Shown: positions 45,630-55,320, numbered from the stretch's first letter. The stretch: 64,000 bases of DNA from Agrobacterium vitis (GCF_014926405.1 NZ_JACXXJ020000004.1:124001-188000), one strand, 5' to 3'. The notes: generated by a model from the letters alone, not told the origin. Made by a program: numbers and translations.

Positions 45630-46130
45630 CGTTTAATCCAGGATTATGGTTCAGCCAGCCGTTATAATTACATATTGCTTATATAATCATAACGAAGTTC
45701 AATCACAAAAAAGAATCTTCTGCGGCGCTGATAAATTGGTCAGCCATGAAATCTGTAATCTGTCCATGTGAGATCAACAAGTGCGGAGTCGGCTGTGTTA
45801 CAGCGATCAGATTCCAGTCGAGATAGCCCAACCCTTTGGATTTTCCATGCACCGCAGGTGAACTCTTGATGGCCACGCGCAGTCATCCGGTTGAGTGCGC
45901 GGACGCCGACATTTGCGTCAGGTCTGACTGTCGAAGTTCCTTGCTTTGAACTGCCGTCGTGGAAGGTGGGGTAATGGTTTCGTTATGGATATCCTCGACC
46001 GCTTTGCGCCCATCATCCCTGCAATTGCTCCAGCCGGTTTCGAAATGACTGAACTCGCACCCTGGGTACTGTTCCTTCAGGTGCAAGCCTTAGGGCGCTG
46101 ACAGACAAGATTCCGGGCTGAGGAGGAAAT
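45630..46130. other. Gap between GGDEF-EAL gene and acyl-CoA dehydrogenase leader
   Basis: No gene was recognised. The GGDEF-EAL promoter is presumably in the AT-rich first 80 bases. The last bases hold GAGGAGGAAAT, the ribosome-binding site for the small frame at 46131. The 67-codon minus-strand frame 45883-46086 shows no family signal and has no good start site. Confidence 0.4.
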
Positions 46131-46214
46131 ATGGTTTCGATGGACGTGTGCGGAGGCGAAGGTTCTCGCTGCCAGCGTCCATCAAAAAACAAACCAAAAG
46201 GGGAAACTCGATGA
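46131..46214 (+). CDS. Short upstream open frame coupled to acyl-CoA dehydrogenase (27 aa)
   Basis: ATG follows GAGGAGGAAAT, the strongest ribosome-binding site in this region. The 27-residue product begins MVSMDVCGGEGSRCQR and ends in a lysine-rich tail. Its TGA overlaps the ATG of the acyl-CoA dehydrogenase. ATGGACG and CGTCCAT inside it can pair (46140-46146 with 46179-46185). It looks like a leader peptide that controls entry of ribosomes to the dehydrogenase gene. Confidence 0.5.
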   Translation: MVSMDVCGGEGSRCQRPSKNKPKGETR

Positions 46215-47461
46215 GTATAGATTTCAACCTGAATGCGGACCAGATTGCCCTTCGCGATGGCGCGCGTGCCTTTGCCAACACAGTCCTGAAGGACGTTCGC
46301 AAGACAATCGCCCAATATTCTCGACCGGATGAACGCTTCTATGCAATCAAGCCATTCTTTGAACAGGGCGTTCATGCTGGCTTTGTCAACGCTCTCCTTC
46401 CTAAGGAAGCGGGCGGCTCAGAAATTCCCACTCTTGATTTTGCACTTGTGGCGGAAGAGCTAACGTCAGTCGATGTTAACATTCCATCTGCACTTTTGGG
46501 CAGCGGCCTTTGCATCAAGCCGGTTGCGATGTTCGGAACCAAAGAGCAGAAAAAGCGATTGCTGTCGGATTTTGCCGAGGATGGAACGCGCCTGGGAGCG
46601 CTGGCGTTCACGGAGGTTACGGGTGGCGCCAATTTCGATTCTCCCGATCCCCGTTTCGGTGTTAAGACGTCCGCTACCCTGGAAGGTGATGAGTGGGTGA
46701 TCAACGGCGAAAAGCATTACACCACCAATGGTACCGGCTGGGACGGCAATAATTGCCACCTTTATGCCGTCGTTTGCAGAACCGATCTGACCCGGAACGC
46801 CGAGGAATCACTTGCAGTCATCATGGTTCCGGGCAGCACGCCCGGCGTTCGGGTTACGGGGCTCCTCGATACGGTCGGCCACCGGGCAACGATTTCTCCG
46901 CGGATGACCTTTGAGAATGTACGTGTGCCGGCAAACAACATTCTGGGAGAGCCGGGCGACGGAATCAAAATCGTTTCCACGAATTTCGCCTGGACCGCCG
47001 CGCTGATCGGTGCGGCCTGTGTTGGTGTCATGCGTGCCGCCTACGACTATGCCCTGCAATATGCGCGTGCCGACTCCCGCTCCGGGCCACATCCAATCAT
47101 TGAATATCCGACGGTCGGCTATATGCTTGCTGACATGAAGATGAAGATCGAGGCCTGCCGTTACATGACGTGGAAGGCGTGCCATCAATACGACCAGTCC
47201 AAAGGTACGGAGCATGAACTGGCAGTGATGACAAAGGTCTTCTGCTCGGAAACATGCGTAGACGTCGTCTATGATGCCATGCGGGTTGTTGGCGTAGACA
47301 GTTATACTGATATGCATCCGCTCGCAGAACTGATGAACGATGCGATGTGCTTCCCGCTTTATGACGGCGGCAACATGGGAGCTCGCCGACGCAATCTGCA
47401 CAGCATCATCAAGAGTTCTTCCTACAGTTCTCTGACGGCGCCTTACGCGACATTTGCCTGA
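46211..47461 (+). CDS. Acyl-CoA dehydrogenase family protein
   Basis: This 416-residue flavoprotein has LSDFAEDGTRLGALAFTEVTGGAN (FAD/substrate loop), WVINGEKHYTTNGTGWDG, GHRATISPRMTFENVRVP and VYDAMRVVGVDSYTD as expected for the family. The C-terminal catalytic area reads CFPLYDGGNMGARRRNLH in place of the usual YEGTNQIQ, a divergence that may mean a non-fatty-acyl substrate or another chemistry. The start MSIDFNLNADQ at 46211 follows AAAAGGGGAAACTCG and overlaps the short upstream frame. Two AraC genes separate it from the molybdoenzyme operon, suggesting a shared pathway. Confidence 0.9.
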   Translation: MSIDFNLNADQIALRDGARAFANTVLKDVRKTIAQYSRPDERFYAIKPFFEQGVHAGFVNALLPKEAGGSEIPTLDFALVAEELTSVDVNIPSALLGSGLCIKPVAMFGTKEQKKRLLSDFAEDGTRLGALAFTEVTGGANFDSPDPRFGVKTSATLEGDEWVINGEKHYTTNGTGWDGNNCHLYAVVCRTDLTRNAEESLAVIMVPGSTPGVRVTGLLDTVGHRATISPRMTFENVRVPANNILGEPGDGIKIVSTNFAWTAALIGAACVGVMRAAYDYALQYARADSRSGPHPIIEYPTVGYMLADMKMKIEACRYMTWKACHQYDQSKGTEHELAVMTKVFCSETCVDVVYDAMRVVGVDSYTDMHPLAELMNDAMCFPLYDGGNMGARRRNLHSIIKSSSYSSLTAPYATFA

Positions 47462-47478
47462 ACGATAATCAAGCCTAG

Positions 47479-47514
47479 CGCAGCTTTGCCGCACAGCGGC
47501 AGAGCTGCGGTTTT
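47479..47514 (+). terminator. Terminator after acyl-CoA dehydrogenase
   Basis: CGCAGCT-T-TGCCGC pairs with GCGGCA-G-AGCTGCG around a 3-base loop, followed by GTTTTG. It separates the convergent acyl-CoA dehydrogenase and AraC genes and ends transcription from the plus strand. Confidence 0.7.
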
Positions 47515-47521
47515 GTTGCGG

Positions 47522-48457
47522 TCATTGCCTGTAATCGCGGGGGGCAACGCCGAAACGTCGCCGGAAGGCTCTGCTGAAATTGGACATGTCGTTGAAACCC
47601 CAGCGGAAGGCTGCTTCCGAAATGGTCAGGCATGTCCCTTTACGCAGCTCGGAGGCGCAACGATCGAGGCGCTTTGCCAGGATGATCTGCCCCAAGGTCT
47701 CGCCGTGTTCTTCCAGCAGCTTGTGCAGGTAGCGGGTCGATATTCCGAAATGAGCCGCGACCTTGGCGGGTGAGATCTCCGGGTCTGCGAAGTTAAGCTC
47801 GACATAGCGTAGAACAGACTGACGAAGGGGTGACCTGAAGGTCCGGCGGCGATCGTCGTCACGCTCGGGCGTCGAGGCTCGAAGCGACATGGCAACAAGG
47901 TCGATGATTGTCTTCGTCATATTGATCGAGCTGTGGCGCAGATTCTCGAGGTTTCGGGCGATGGATGCCAGAAAATCGACAACGACCTTGCCGATGGGTG
48001 TGCGGTCCGTGACTGTGCGCGCCACGAATTCGTGGCCGACATGGGAATCAAACATATGCTTCGGGATCTTGAACGCATATTGTTCCCAAGTGTCGCTCGT
48101 ATAGTCGAGAAGAAACGGTTCGGACGAATCGACGATGGTGAACTCCCCAGGCATCGTGATGGCATCGCGGTTTCCCTGACGGATGCGGCATGTGCCGGCC
48201 ACTTGCAGATTGAGGAAACAATAGGCATTCGTGTCGCGGCGTATGCCGCTTGTCGTGCGTGCAATGGTCTGTTTCAGCGACGCGATATTCGAAATGCCGA
48301 TTTCGTCGAACGGGTGATCGGTTACAGCACCTCGGAAGTCCATTTTGGACGGTGTTTCTGGATCGAGCGCGACATAGACGTTGCACAGAACGTCCCTCCA
48401 GTAGCTAAAGCGCTCTGCCGTCCTGATCTCACCCAGATCGAAAGACCTCATATGCAT
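47522..48457 (-). CDS. AraC family transcriptional regulator
   Basis: This regulator of about 311 residues has an AraC-binding-like cupin N-terminus (FSYWRDVLCNVYVALDPETP, GEFTIVDSSEPFLLDY) and C-terminal double helix-turn-helix (VAAHFGISTRYLHKLLEEHG, AFRWGFNDMSNFSRAFRRRFG). This is the FeaR/oxygenase-activator type of AraC protein. The start MHMRSFDLGE with AAAGGCAGCACGAT upstream is chosen; the frame is open to 48517. It is convergent with the acyl-CoA dehydrogenase, which it may regulate. Confidence 0.88.
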   Translation of the reverse strand: MHMRSFDLGEIRTAERFSYWRDVLCNVYVALDPETPSKMDFRGAVTDHPFDEIGISNIASLKQTIARTTSGIRRDTNAYCFLNLQVAGTCRIRQGNRDAITMPGEFTIVDSSEPFLLDYTSDTWEQYAFKIPKHMFDSHVGHEFVARTVTDRTPIGKVVVDFLASIARNLENLRHSSINMTKTIIDLVAMSLRASTPERDDDRRRTFRSPLRQSVLRYVELNFADPEISPAKVAAHFGISTRYLHKLLEEHGETLGQIILAKRLDRCASELRKGTCLTISEAAFRWGFNDMSNFSRAFRRRFGVAPRDYRQ

Positions 48458-49009
48458 ATCGTGCTGCCTTTGTTGGGACGTCACAAACTGACAACAGAAA
48501 AGCAAGAAACGCGCCAAATTCGCTTATCTGGAAGCGGATGTTTGGGATAGCAAAACATATTTTGTGGCGGCAAAAACAGGTCACGACAACTGAGACGGAA
48601 AAGCCATGTGCCGTCAATCGCGAGGGGCGACATTGGCTGCTTGCCGTGCCCTTACGGTTCCTTAACAATAGCGCTGTCGAGACGGGCAGGGCCGGCTTTT
48701 GTGTGAGGCTGCGGAGAGTGTATTCCCTGACTGTATATTAATTGGAACTCTCAACGATTGGATCGGGTCGCTCATACTGTCCGGGCGAGCGCCGGACTGC
48801 CTGACACCATGATTGCAGTTGGTGGTTCCTGTCCAATCAACCCTGACCAACGATACCTCTATTCTTGCGTCTCTTCGGAGTGACGACAAAACGTGCGGGA
48901 CATCTACCCCAAAATCTGAATTGTCGCTCAACGATGAAGTCTGATTTCGCTGGCGGTGTCAGCAATTCCAAAGCCTGTAAGCGCATCTGTCCCGTTCACG
49001 AACGAGCGG
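48458..49009. other. Gap between the two AraC genes
   Basis: No gene, RNA or repeat was recognised in this 550-base stretch. Its last bases (AGCGGCTAATTTTTG) lie just past the second AraC gene on the minus strand. The promoter of the first AraC gene should be near 48460-48600. Confidence 0.4.
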
Positions 49010-49924
49010 CTAATTTTTGTTGCGTTGCGGTGTTCGAAGAGCTGTCATAACGCGGAACTTCGCCGGAGTGAGGCCGGTAGCGCTCCGAAAGGCCTTTGTG
49101 AAATTGGCCTGTGACGAGAAGCCTGCCGCAAAAGCGATCTCTGCGATATGGCTGTCATCGCGTGTCAGGCGCTGTTTTGCGAGTTCGAGGCGCAAATCCC
49201 TCACATAATTATGGGGAGTCTTGCCGGTTGCAGCCCTAAAACTGCGGGCAAAGTGCGCCACGCTCATGCAGGCAATCGTGGCAAGGTCGACAACCGTGAA
49301 ATCATTTTCCAGATGCGCGTCTATATAGTCCTTGACCCGCGAAAGGCGCTTCTGGTCTAGCGGCCGATCCTGTGCGGAAGACGGTTTTGGACGAAGGTCG
49401 GTTGCGGAATACCGCTTGATGAGATGCGCAGACAGGGAAATGGCCAGGGTTTCCATCAGCAACCGCCCGGCAGGGCTCTCCTCCGCCATTTCCTTGAGGA
49501 TCTCGGTCGCTATGAATTCAATGAACGGGTCGCTGGCGATGCTCTCGTAGCGCAGTTCCACGCGGGCCGGATCAAGATCGTGTTCGCGCAGGATTGTCTC
49601 GTCGAAAGGCTGCCCCGACAGAAAGATGTGCAGACAGTCATCGATCGATTCGGTGACGTTTATGAACTCTTCCTCGATCCCTGCAGGACAGAGCCAGATC
49701 GTGCCGGGTTTCGCCTGGGTGTATTGGCGCATGCCGCCGCCGATACGATCCACCACGGATCGACCGCGTAGCAGGATGGCAATTTCGGTTTCGCGTGGCA
49801 CGAGCGAAGGCAGTTCACCCGGCGCATGGCTCCAGCGCTCGGCGAGCATATTGGTCCATCCGTGGGCATTGGATGTCTCCAGCATGGATCCGGTCACATA
49901 TTTATCGACGGAATGTCCGAGCAT
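49010..49924 (-). CDS. AraC family transcriptional regulator
   Basis: This 304-residue protein has a weakly conserved N-terminal sensing half with a cupin-like stretch (REHDLDPARVELRYESIASD follows it) and a clear C-terminal AraC domain: DLATIACMSVAHFARSFRAATG, then IAEIAFAAGFSSQANFTKAF. It is divergent from the molybdopterin oxidoreductase operon with 186 bases between start codons, so it is the likely activator of that operon. Confidence 0.9.
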   Translation of the reverse strand: MLGHSVDKYVTGSMLETSNAHGWTNMLAERWSHAPGELPSLVPRETEIAILLRGRSVVDRIGGGMRQYTQAKPGTIWLCPAGIEEEFINVTESIDDCLHIFLSGQPFDETILREHDLDPARVELRYESIASDPFIEFIATEILKEMAEESPAGRLLMETLAISLSAHLIKRYSATDLRPKPSSAQDRPLDQKRLSRVKDYIDAHLENDFTVVDLATIACMSVAHFARSFRAATGKTPHNYVRDLRLELAKQRLTRDDSHIAEIAFAAGFSSQANFTKAFRSATGLTPAKFRVMTALRTPQRNKN

Positions 49925-50110
49925 GGCTTGGCCTCTCCTTCAGATTGGCGCCGCGACATATGGCTCAAAAAGACAAGCAAGATTTGCGCCAGCATCCAAG
50001 GAGGGGGTTTTCGCAGGAATGGAACAGTAAAAAGCAGTTTTGGATAACGCCGAGGGCTGAATTTTACAGCAGAATGCCACCATTCGAAGCGTGTAAGCGA
50101 GGTAAAAGCG

Positions 50111-52237
50111 ATGGCCCGTTCTGTTGTTTTAGGTGCATGTCCGCATGACTGTCCTGATACCTGCTCGATCCTGACGACCGTCGAGGACGGCAAGGCGCTT
50201 GCTGTGCGGGGCAATCCAGACCATCCCTTCACCCGCGGCCGGCTCTGCGTGAAGGTCAACAATTACCAGGATCGGGTCTATAGCGATAAGCGTCTGCTTT
50301 ACCCGATGCGGCGCGTCGGCCCTAAAGGCAGCGGCCAGTTCGTTCGAATCTCTTGGGAGGACGCGCTCGAAGAGATCGCCACCCGGTGGAAGGATATCAT
50401 CGCGTCCGATGGCGCCCAGGCGATATTGCCCTACAGCTATCTTGGCACGCAGGGTATTCTCAATGGCCTCAATGTCGGCGATCCTCTGTTCAACAAGCTG
50501 GGCGCCTCGGTGAGCGAGCGCACCTTCTGTGATTCAGGCTCATGCACGGCCTATATGATGACGATTGGGCATACACCGGGTGTCGATCCCGAGAGCTTCG
50601 TTCATTCCAAATATATCATTCTCTGGGCCTGCAACACGCTCAGTACCAATTCGCATCATTGGCCCTTCATCGAGGAAGCCCGAAAGAGAGGTGCTAAACT
50701 TGTGGTGATCGATCCGGTGCGTACCCGCACTGCGCGGCTTGCCGACTGGCACATTCCGATCCGGCCTGGCACGGATGGGGCACTGGCCATGGCCATGATG
50801 CACGTCATCATCACGGAAAATCTGGTGGATCGGGACTATGTCGACAAGCACACGCTGGGATATGACGAACTGGTTGAGCGGGTGGCGAAATACACACCGG
50901 AATTCGCCTCTTTGGAAACCGGCATTCCCGTTGATGACATCCTGAAACTGGCTCGCGAATACGCGACCACGCCTGCGGCGGTCGTGCGGATCGGGGTGGC
51001 GGTGGAACGTCATGCTGGCGGTGGCCAGACGGTTCGTGCCATTGCCTGCCTGCCAGCGTTGATCGGCGCATGGAAACATGTCGGCGGAGGGCTTCTGCAA
51101 TTGCCGATCTGGGCCTTCCCGGTAAACTGGGGCGGGCTGATGCGTCCCGATCTCCAGCCTGAGAAGATGCGGGTGATCAATTCCTGGCGCCTTGGCCAGG
51201 CGCTGACGGGCGCTCTTGAACTGGACCCTCCGATCCGTGCCTTGTTCGTATACAATGCCAATCCCATGGCCATGGTCACCGAGCAGGAAAAGCTGGAACA
51301 AGGGCTGGGGCGGGAAGATCTATTCACTGTCGTCAGCGAGCATTTCATCACCGACACTGCCAGATATGCTGATATCCTTTTGCCAGCGACCACGCAGCTG
51401 GAACAGAAGGACATCATGTTCTCCTGGGGCCATCTCTATCTGTCCTACAACAATCCAGCGATCGAACCGCTCGGCGAGGCGGTTTCAAACACGGAAATGT
51501 TCCGGCGCCTTGCCAGCGCGCTGGACATCGACGATCCCTTCTTCTTCCGCTCGGACGACGAGATGATCGAAGCATCGATGGATTGGGCAAGCCCGGTTCT
51601 TGAAGGGATCACGCTCGATCAATTGAAACAGTCGGGATATATGCGATTGAACATGCCGGCTGCCGACCGATGGGCGCCGCATCGTGACGGAAATTTTCCG
51701 ACACCTACGGGCAAATGCGAATTCAAATCAACCCTCGCCGACGGCGGCAATTTCGTCGCCCCGCTGTTCAGGCAGGGTTACGGTGGCGACCAATCGGGCG
51801 AAGCGGTCGATCCGCTCCCGCATTACATCCGTCCCAACGAGAGCCCCGCAACCCATCCGGTTCTGGCGCAGCAGTATCCGCTCAGCCTGATTTCTCCGAA
51901 AAGCCACGCTTTTCTCAACTCGAATTACGGGAATCTGCCGGCGCAGATTGCGCAGGCCGGCGAGGAGCAGGCGGTGCTGCTGCACCCTGACGACGCCAGC
52001 GAACGCGGTATCATCGCCGGAGCGCCGATCCGCGTGTTCAATGATCGCGGAATGTTCGAGGCATTCGCGACATTGTCGCCCGATGTCATGCGTGGCGTTG
52101 TGGTTGCTCCGTCCGGCTACTGGCAGCGCTCCAACCGAAAGGGCGCGACCGTGCATGCCGTGACGCCGCCCGCCTATGCCGATCTCGGTCGGGCGCCGAC
52201 ATTTTCCGATGCGCTGGTCCAGGTTGCAATGGCCTGA
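50111..52237 (+). CDS. Molybdopterin-dependent oxidoreductase (MopB superfamily)
   Basis: This 708-residue enzyme has an N-terminal [4Fe-4S] motif with C10, C14, C18 and C46 (GACPHDCPDTCS ... RLCVK), domains II-III binding bis-MGD (ISWEDALEEIA, ILWACNTLSTNSHHWPFIEEA, VVIDPVRTRTARLADWHIPIRPGTDGAL) and a C-terminal beta-barrel molybdopterin domain (SLISPKSHAFLNSNYGN). No twin-arginine signal is present, so it acts in the cytoplasm. ERTFCDSGSC near residues 137-145 is a candidate region for the Mo ligand. It heads an operon with ferredoxin, ferredoxin reductase and MoaA. The substrate is unknown. Confidence 0.92.
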   Translation: MARSVVLGACPHDCPDTCSILTTVEDGKALAVRGNPDHPFTRGRLCVKVNNYQDRVYSDKRLLYPMRRVGPKGSGQFVRISWEDALEEIATRWKDIIASDGAQAILPYSYLGTQGILNGLNVGDPLFNKLGASVSERTFCDSGSCTAYMMTIGHTPGVDPESFVHSKYIILWACNTLSTNSHHWPFIEEARKRGAKLVVIDPVRTRTARLADWHIPIRPGTDGALAMAMMHVIITENLVDRDYVDKHTLGYDELVERVAKYTPEFASLETGIPVDDILKLAREYATTPAAVVRIGVAVERHAGGGQTVRAIACLPALIGAWKHVGGGLLQLPIWAFPVNWGGLMRPDLQPEKMRVINSWRLGQALTGALELDPPIRALFVYNANPMAMVTEQEKLEQGLGREDLFTVVSEHFITDTARYADILLPATTQLEQKDIMFSWGHLYLSYNNPAIEPLGEAVSNTEMFRRLASALDIDDPFFFRSDDEMIEASMDWASPVLEGITLDQLKQSGYMRLNMPAADRWAPHRDGNFPTPTGKCEFKSTLADGGNFVAPLFRQGYGGDQSGEAVDPLPHYIRPNESPATHPVLAQQYPLSLISPKSHAFLNSNYGNLPAQIAQAGEEQAVLLHPDDASERGIIAGAPIRVFNDRGMFEAFATLSPDVMRGVVVAPSGYWQRSNRKGATVHAVTPPAYADLGRAPTFSDALVQVAMA

Positions 52238-52309
52238 CTCCTTCAAGATTTTCCGGGCGGATGATGGCGTGTTCACCAAATCGTCTGCCGCATATGATGA
52301 AAGCTGACC

Positions 52310-52615
52310 ATGACCTATGTTGTAACCGACCAATGCTCCGGATGCCGCTATACGGAATGCGTGACCGTATGTCCCGTCGAGTGTTTTCATATCGATGAGG
52401 AAATGACCTATATCGATCCCGATAACTGCATCGATTGCGGTGGTTGTGCGCCTGTTTGTCCCGTCGGCGCCATTCATGCGTCATATCTCCTGCCAGCCGA
52501 CAAGCAGAAGTGGATTGAAATCAATCGTCGCCGCGCTGCAGAAACGCCGGTGGTCGCCAGTCGGCTGCCGCCCTTGCCAGGGGCTGAGGAGCGACGGCAG
52601 GCTCTGACATCATGA
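52310..52615 (+). CDS. 7Fe ferredoxin (FdxA type)
   Basis: This 101-residue ferredoxin has cysteines 9, 17 and 50 placed for a [3Fe-4S] cluster and 21, 40, 43 and 46 for a [4Fe-4S] cluster, plus extra C12 and C25, as in Azotobacter ferredoxin I. Motif blocks are CSGCRYTECVTVCPVECF and CIDCGGCAPVCPVGA. It would shuttle electrons between the reductase encoded next, whose start overlaps its stop, and the molybdoenzyme. Confidence 0.94.
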   Translation: MTYVVTDQCSGCRYTECVTVCPVECFHIDEEMTYIDPDNCIDCGGCAPVCPVGAIHASYLLPADKQKWIEINRRRAAETPVVASRLPPLPGAEERRQALTS

Positions 52616-53967
52616 CCATCCCAATTGCCGCCGCAACGAAGGCTGCTTCGCCTTTCCGCATCGCCATTGTCGGTGCAGGCCCGAGCGGCTTCTACGCCGC
52701 CGAAGCTCTGTTGAGAGCACCGATCAACATTCAAGTCGACATGTTCGAGCGGCTGCCGGTGCCCTACGGCCTGGTGCGGTTCGGCGTGGCGCCGGATCAT
52801 CCGAAGTTGAAACAGGTGACCGCCGTATTCGATCGTATTGCCAGCATGCCCGGCTTCCGCTTTGTCGGCGGGATCGACGTGGGGATCGACGTGACGATAG
52901 ACACGCTGTTTGACTGCTATCATGCCGTCATTCTTGCGACGGGTGCTGCGTTAGGTCGAAAGATGGGTATTCCTGGCGAGAGCCTGCCGGGAAGCCACCA
53001 GGCTAGCGATTTCGTCGGCTGGTATAACGGTCACCCTGACTATCGCGATTGCTGCTTCGACCTCTCCGGTGAGCGTGCGGTGATTGTCGGACATGGAAAT
53101 GTCGCTCTCGATATTGCCCGCATCCTGCTGAAGACGACCGACGAGTTGCGTCATAGCGACATCGCGGCCCATGCGCTGGAGGCCTTAGCCGAAAGCAAGA
53201 TCCGCGAGGTGCAGGTCGTCGGGCGTCGTGGCCTGCTCGAAACGCGCTTTTCGGCCAAGGAATTGCAGGAGTTCAGCATGCTCTCGGACTGCGACCCCGT
53301 CCTTGATCCGGACGATCCGGTGCCGGATGTCGCCGCTTTGCCTGATGGCATTGACGCCGAGAAAAGGGCAGCTGTCAGCATGCTGGCATCGTTCTCGACG
53401 CAGATCTCGGATCGGAAGCGGCGTTGCGTGTTCCGGTTCCATCTGCAGCCGCACGCTATCGAGGGAAGAGATCGGGTTGAGCGGATGGTATTCAGCCGAG
53501 GCTCCAGCCTATCCGGCGATAGGCCTATGCCGGTTTCCATCGACTGCGATCTCGTATTTTCCAGCATCGGCAGACGGTCTGCGCCCGTTCCGGGCGTTGC
53601 CTATGACGAGGCGAGGGGCGTTCATGCCAATGTAGCAGGACGAGGCCCTCATCAAGCGACCTATGTTTGTGGGTGGAGCAAGCGCGGCCCACAAGGCACG
53701 ATTGGTACCAACAGGGCATGCGCAGTCGAAACCGTGCAGCATGTTCTTGCCGATCTTTCCAGCAATGGTCATCGCGTGCTCGCGGATGCCGATACCTTGA
53801 TCGCAAGGCTGGCCGGCAAGCATGGTGTCCACATCGATTTCGCGTCGTGGCAGGCTATCGATGCTGCGGAATTGGAGCAAGGCCGCCTTGCTGGAAAGCC
53901 CCGAGAAAAATTTTTGTCTGTCGACCAGATGATTGCCGTCGTCACAAAGAGGCGCACAGCATGCTAA
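52612..53967 (+). CDS. NADPH-ferredoxin reductase (FprA/adrenodoxin reductase family)
   Basis: This 451-residue flavoprotein has the FAD motif [37 protein letters not shown], which is diagnostic of the adrenodoxin-reductase branch, and the NADPH motif [17 protein letters not shown] with [16 protein letters not shown]. Near the C-terminus is [17 protein letters not shown]. It takes electrons from NADPH and gives them to the ferredoxin encoded just upstream (ATGA overlap). This points to reductive, NADPH-fed use of the molybdoenzyme, or the reverse if it acts as an oxidase. Confidence 0.93.
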   Translation: MTIPIAAATKAASPFRIAIVGAGPSGFYAAEALLRAPINIQVDMFERLPVPYGLVRFGVAPDHPKLKQVTAVFDRIASMPGFRFVGGIDVGIDVTIDTLFDCYHAVILATGAALGRKMGIPGESLPGSHQASDFVGWYNGHPDYRDCCFDLSGERAVIVGHGNVALDIARILLKTTDELRHSDIAAHALEALAESKIREVQVVGRRGLLETRFSAKELQEFSMLSDCDPVLDPDDPVPDVAALPDGIDAEKRAAVSMLASFSTQISDRKRRCVFRFHLQPHAIEGRDRVERMVFSRGSSLSGDRPMPVSIDCDLVFSSIGRRSAPVPGVAYDEARGVHANVAGRGPHQATYVCGWSKRGPQGTIGTNRACAVETVQHVLADLSSNGHRVLADADTLIARLAGKHGVHIDFASWQAIDAAELEQGRLAGKPREKFLSVDQMIAVVTKRRTAC

Positions 53968-54986
53968 CCCCCGGGACTGCCTTGCCTTCGTGTGGTCTGA
54001 TCGACCGGTTCGGTCGCCGCGTGACTTATCTACGTCTTTCAGTGACCGATCGTTGCGATCTACGCTGCATGTATTGCATGCCGGAAAACATGACATTCAT
54101 GCCGAAGCGTGATGTGCTGTCGATTGATGAGCTGGAACGTCTTGCGGTTGCCTTCATCCGATCCGGCGTCACGCGGATCCGCCTCACGGGTGGTGAACCT
54201 CTCGTTCGCAAGGGTATCATCGACTTAATTCGCTCGCTGGGACGCAATTTGCAAGGCGGTCCGCTGCAAGAGCTGACATTGACGACGAACGGCACTCAGC
54301 TTGCCCGTTATGCTGAAGACTTGGCGCAGGCGGGTATTCGACGCCTCAATGTTTCGCTTGATACACTCGCGCCAGAGCGGTTTCGCACTTTGACGCGGGG
54401 TGGCTCGCTTGACACGGTGCTTGAGGGCATCGATGCGGCCCGTGCAGCGGGGCTTGCGGTCAAGATCAATACGGTGGCACTCCGGGACAGCACCGAACAG
54501 GAAATCCACGATCTTATCGCGTTTGCCCATGGCCGCGGCATGATGCTTTCTCTGATCGAGACGATGCCGCTTGGAGATATCGGTGTTGACCGCATCGATC
54601 AGTATCTTCCACTCAACGAATTGCGCAAGACGATTGAAACCCGCTGGTCACTGACAGATATTCCCCTGCGGACGGGTGGCCCGGCGCGCTATGCCCGCAT
54701 TGCCGAAACCGGAGGAACAATTGGCTTCATCACGCCGCTGACACATAATTTCTGCGAAGGCTGCAACCGTGTTCGCGTAACCGCTGCCGGTGTGCTTCAC
54801 ACTTGCCTGGGGCAGGAAGACGCCGTTGATCTCAAAGCGGTGATGCGCCGGTCGCCATATGATCAGGATCTGTTTGCCGCAATCAACCAGGCGATCCTGG
54901 ACAAATCGCGTGGGCACGACTTTGCGATCGACCGAACCAACGCCCCGATAACGATCAGCCGGCATATGTCCGCCACCGGTGGCTGA
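53961..54986 (+). CDS. moaA: GTP 3',8-cyclase MoaA
   Basis: This 341-residue radical SAM enzyme starts molybdopterin synthesis. It has the SAM cluster CDLRCMYCM (C32, C36, C39), [15 protein letters not shown], the C-terminal cluster motif [22 protein letters not shown] and the terminal Gly-Gly essential in the family. ATG 53961 overlaps the reductase stop (ATGCTAA). A copy of moaA inside a molybdoenzyme operon suggests a dedicated paralogue that supplies cofactor when the enzyme is induced. Other moa genes are not in the window. Confidence 0.95.
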   Translation: MLTPGTALPSCGLIDRFGRRVTYLRLSVTDRCDLRCMYCMPENMTFMPKRDVLSIDELERLAVAFIRSGVTRIRLTGGEPLVRKGIIDLIRSLGRNLQGGPLQELTLTTNGTQLARYAEDLAQAGIRRLNVSLDTLAPERFRTLTRGGSLDTVLEGIDAARAAGLAVKINTVALRDSTEQEIHDLIAFAHGRGMMLSLIETMPLGDIGVDRIDQYLPLNELRKTIETRWSLTDIPLRTGGPARYARIAETGGTIGFITPLTHNFCEGCNRVRVTAAGVLHTCLGQEDAVDLKAVMRRSPYDQDLFAAINQAILDKSRGHDFAIDRTNAPITISRHMSATGG

Positions 54987-55320
54987 TGCATGTCTGCTGT
55001 ATCGAATGCCTCTCCTGAAGGGAAAGAGGATACGCTTTGCCCTTAAGAAAGCTGGTGCTGTTGATTTTCACTCTGAAATGAGCCGTATTTCCATTCGGTC
55101 CCGATCCGGTCTACGTTTAGTCGTGATTTGAAACGTTTGATCAATTCAAGGCGCGTCCTTCACCCGGCAGCGAGAGCGGGGTCATCATCGGCGCCGATCG
55201 TGGCCCCATCCGACCTTCATTTCATCTCAATACATCAGAGATCTACGGGACAGGTCATTGGGGTAAATCTCCGGTGCTGATTTACAGTGTATGCAGGAGC
55301 CAACGGGAGGAGGCGTTCGA
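54987..55320. other. Gap with dispersed repeat copy C
   Basis: This 334-base gap between convergent operons has no gene. Positions 55187-55266 carry the third copy of the dispersed element (starting ATCGGCGCCGATCG, ending near CAGGTCATTGGGG). CTCCTGAAGGGAAAGAGGAT near 55012 is not a clear stem-loop, so no terminator was assigned. Confidence 0.55.
55187..55266. repeat. Dispersed repeat, copy C
   Basis: Begins ATCGGCGCCGATCG and ends CAGGTCATTGGGG; it lines up with copies at 32579 and 38040, sharing the CGGC(G/T)CCGATC start, the CATTT centre and the TCATnGGGG end. It is the only copy followed by TAAATCTCCGGTGCTGATT. Confidence 0.55.

Noticed and set aside
53667..53960. 98-residue N-terminal extension of MoaA
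   Set aside because: The region overlaps the reductase gene in another frame and is Arg/Cys-rich without homology; ATG 53961 gives a normal MoaA length.
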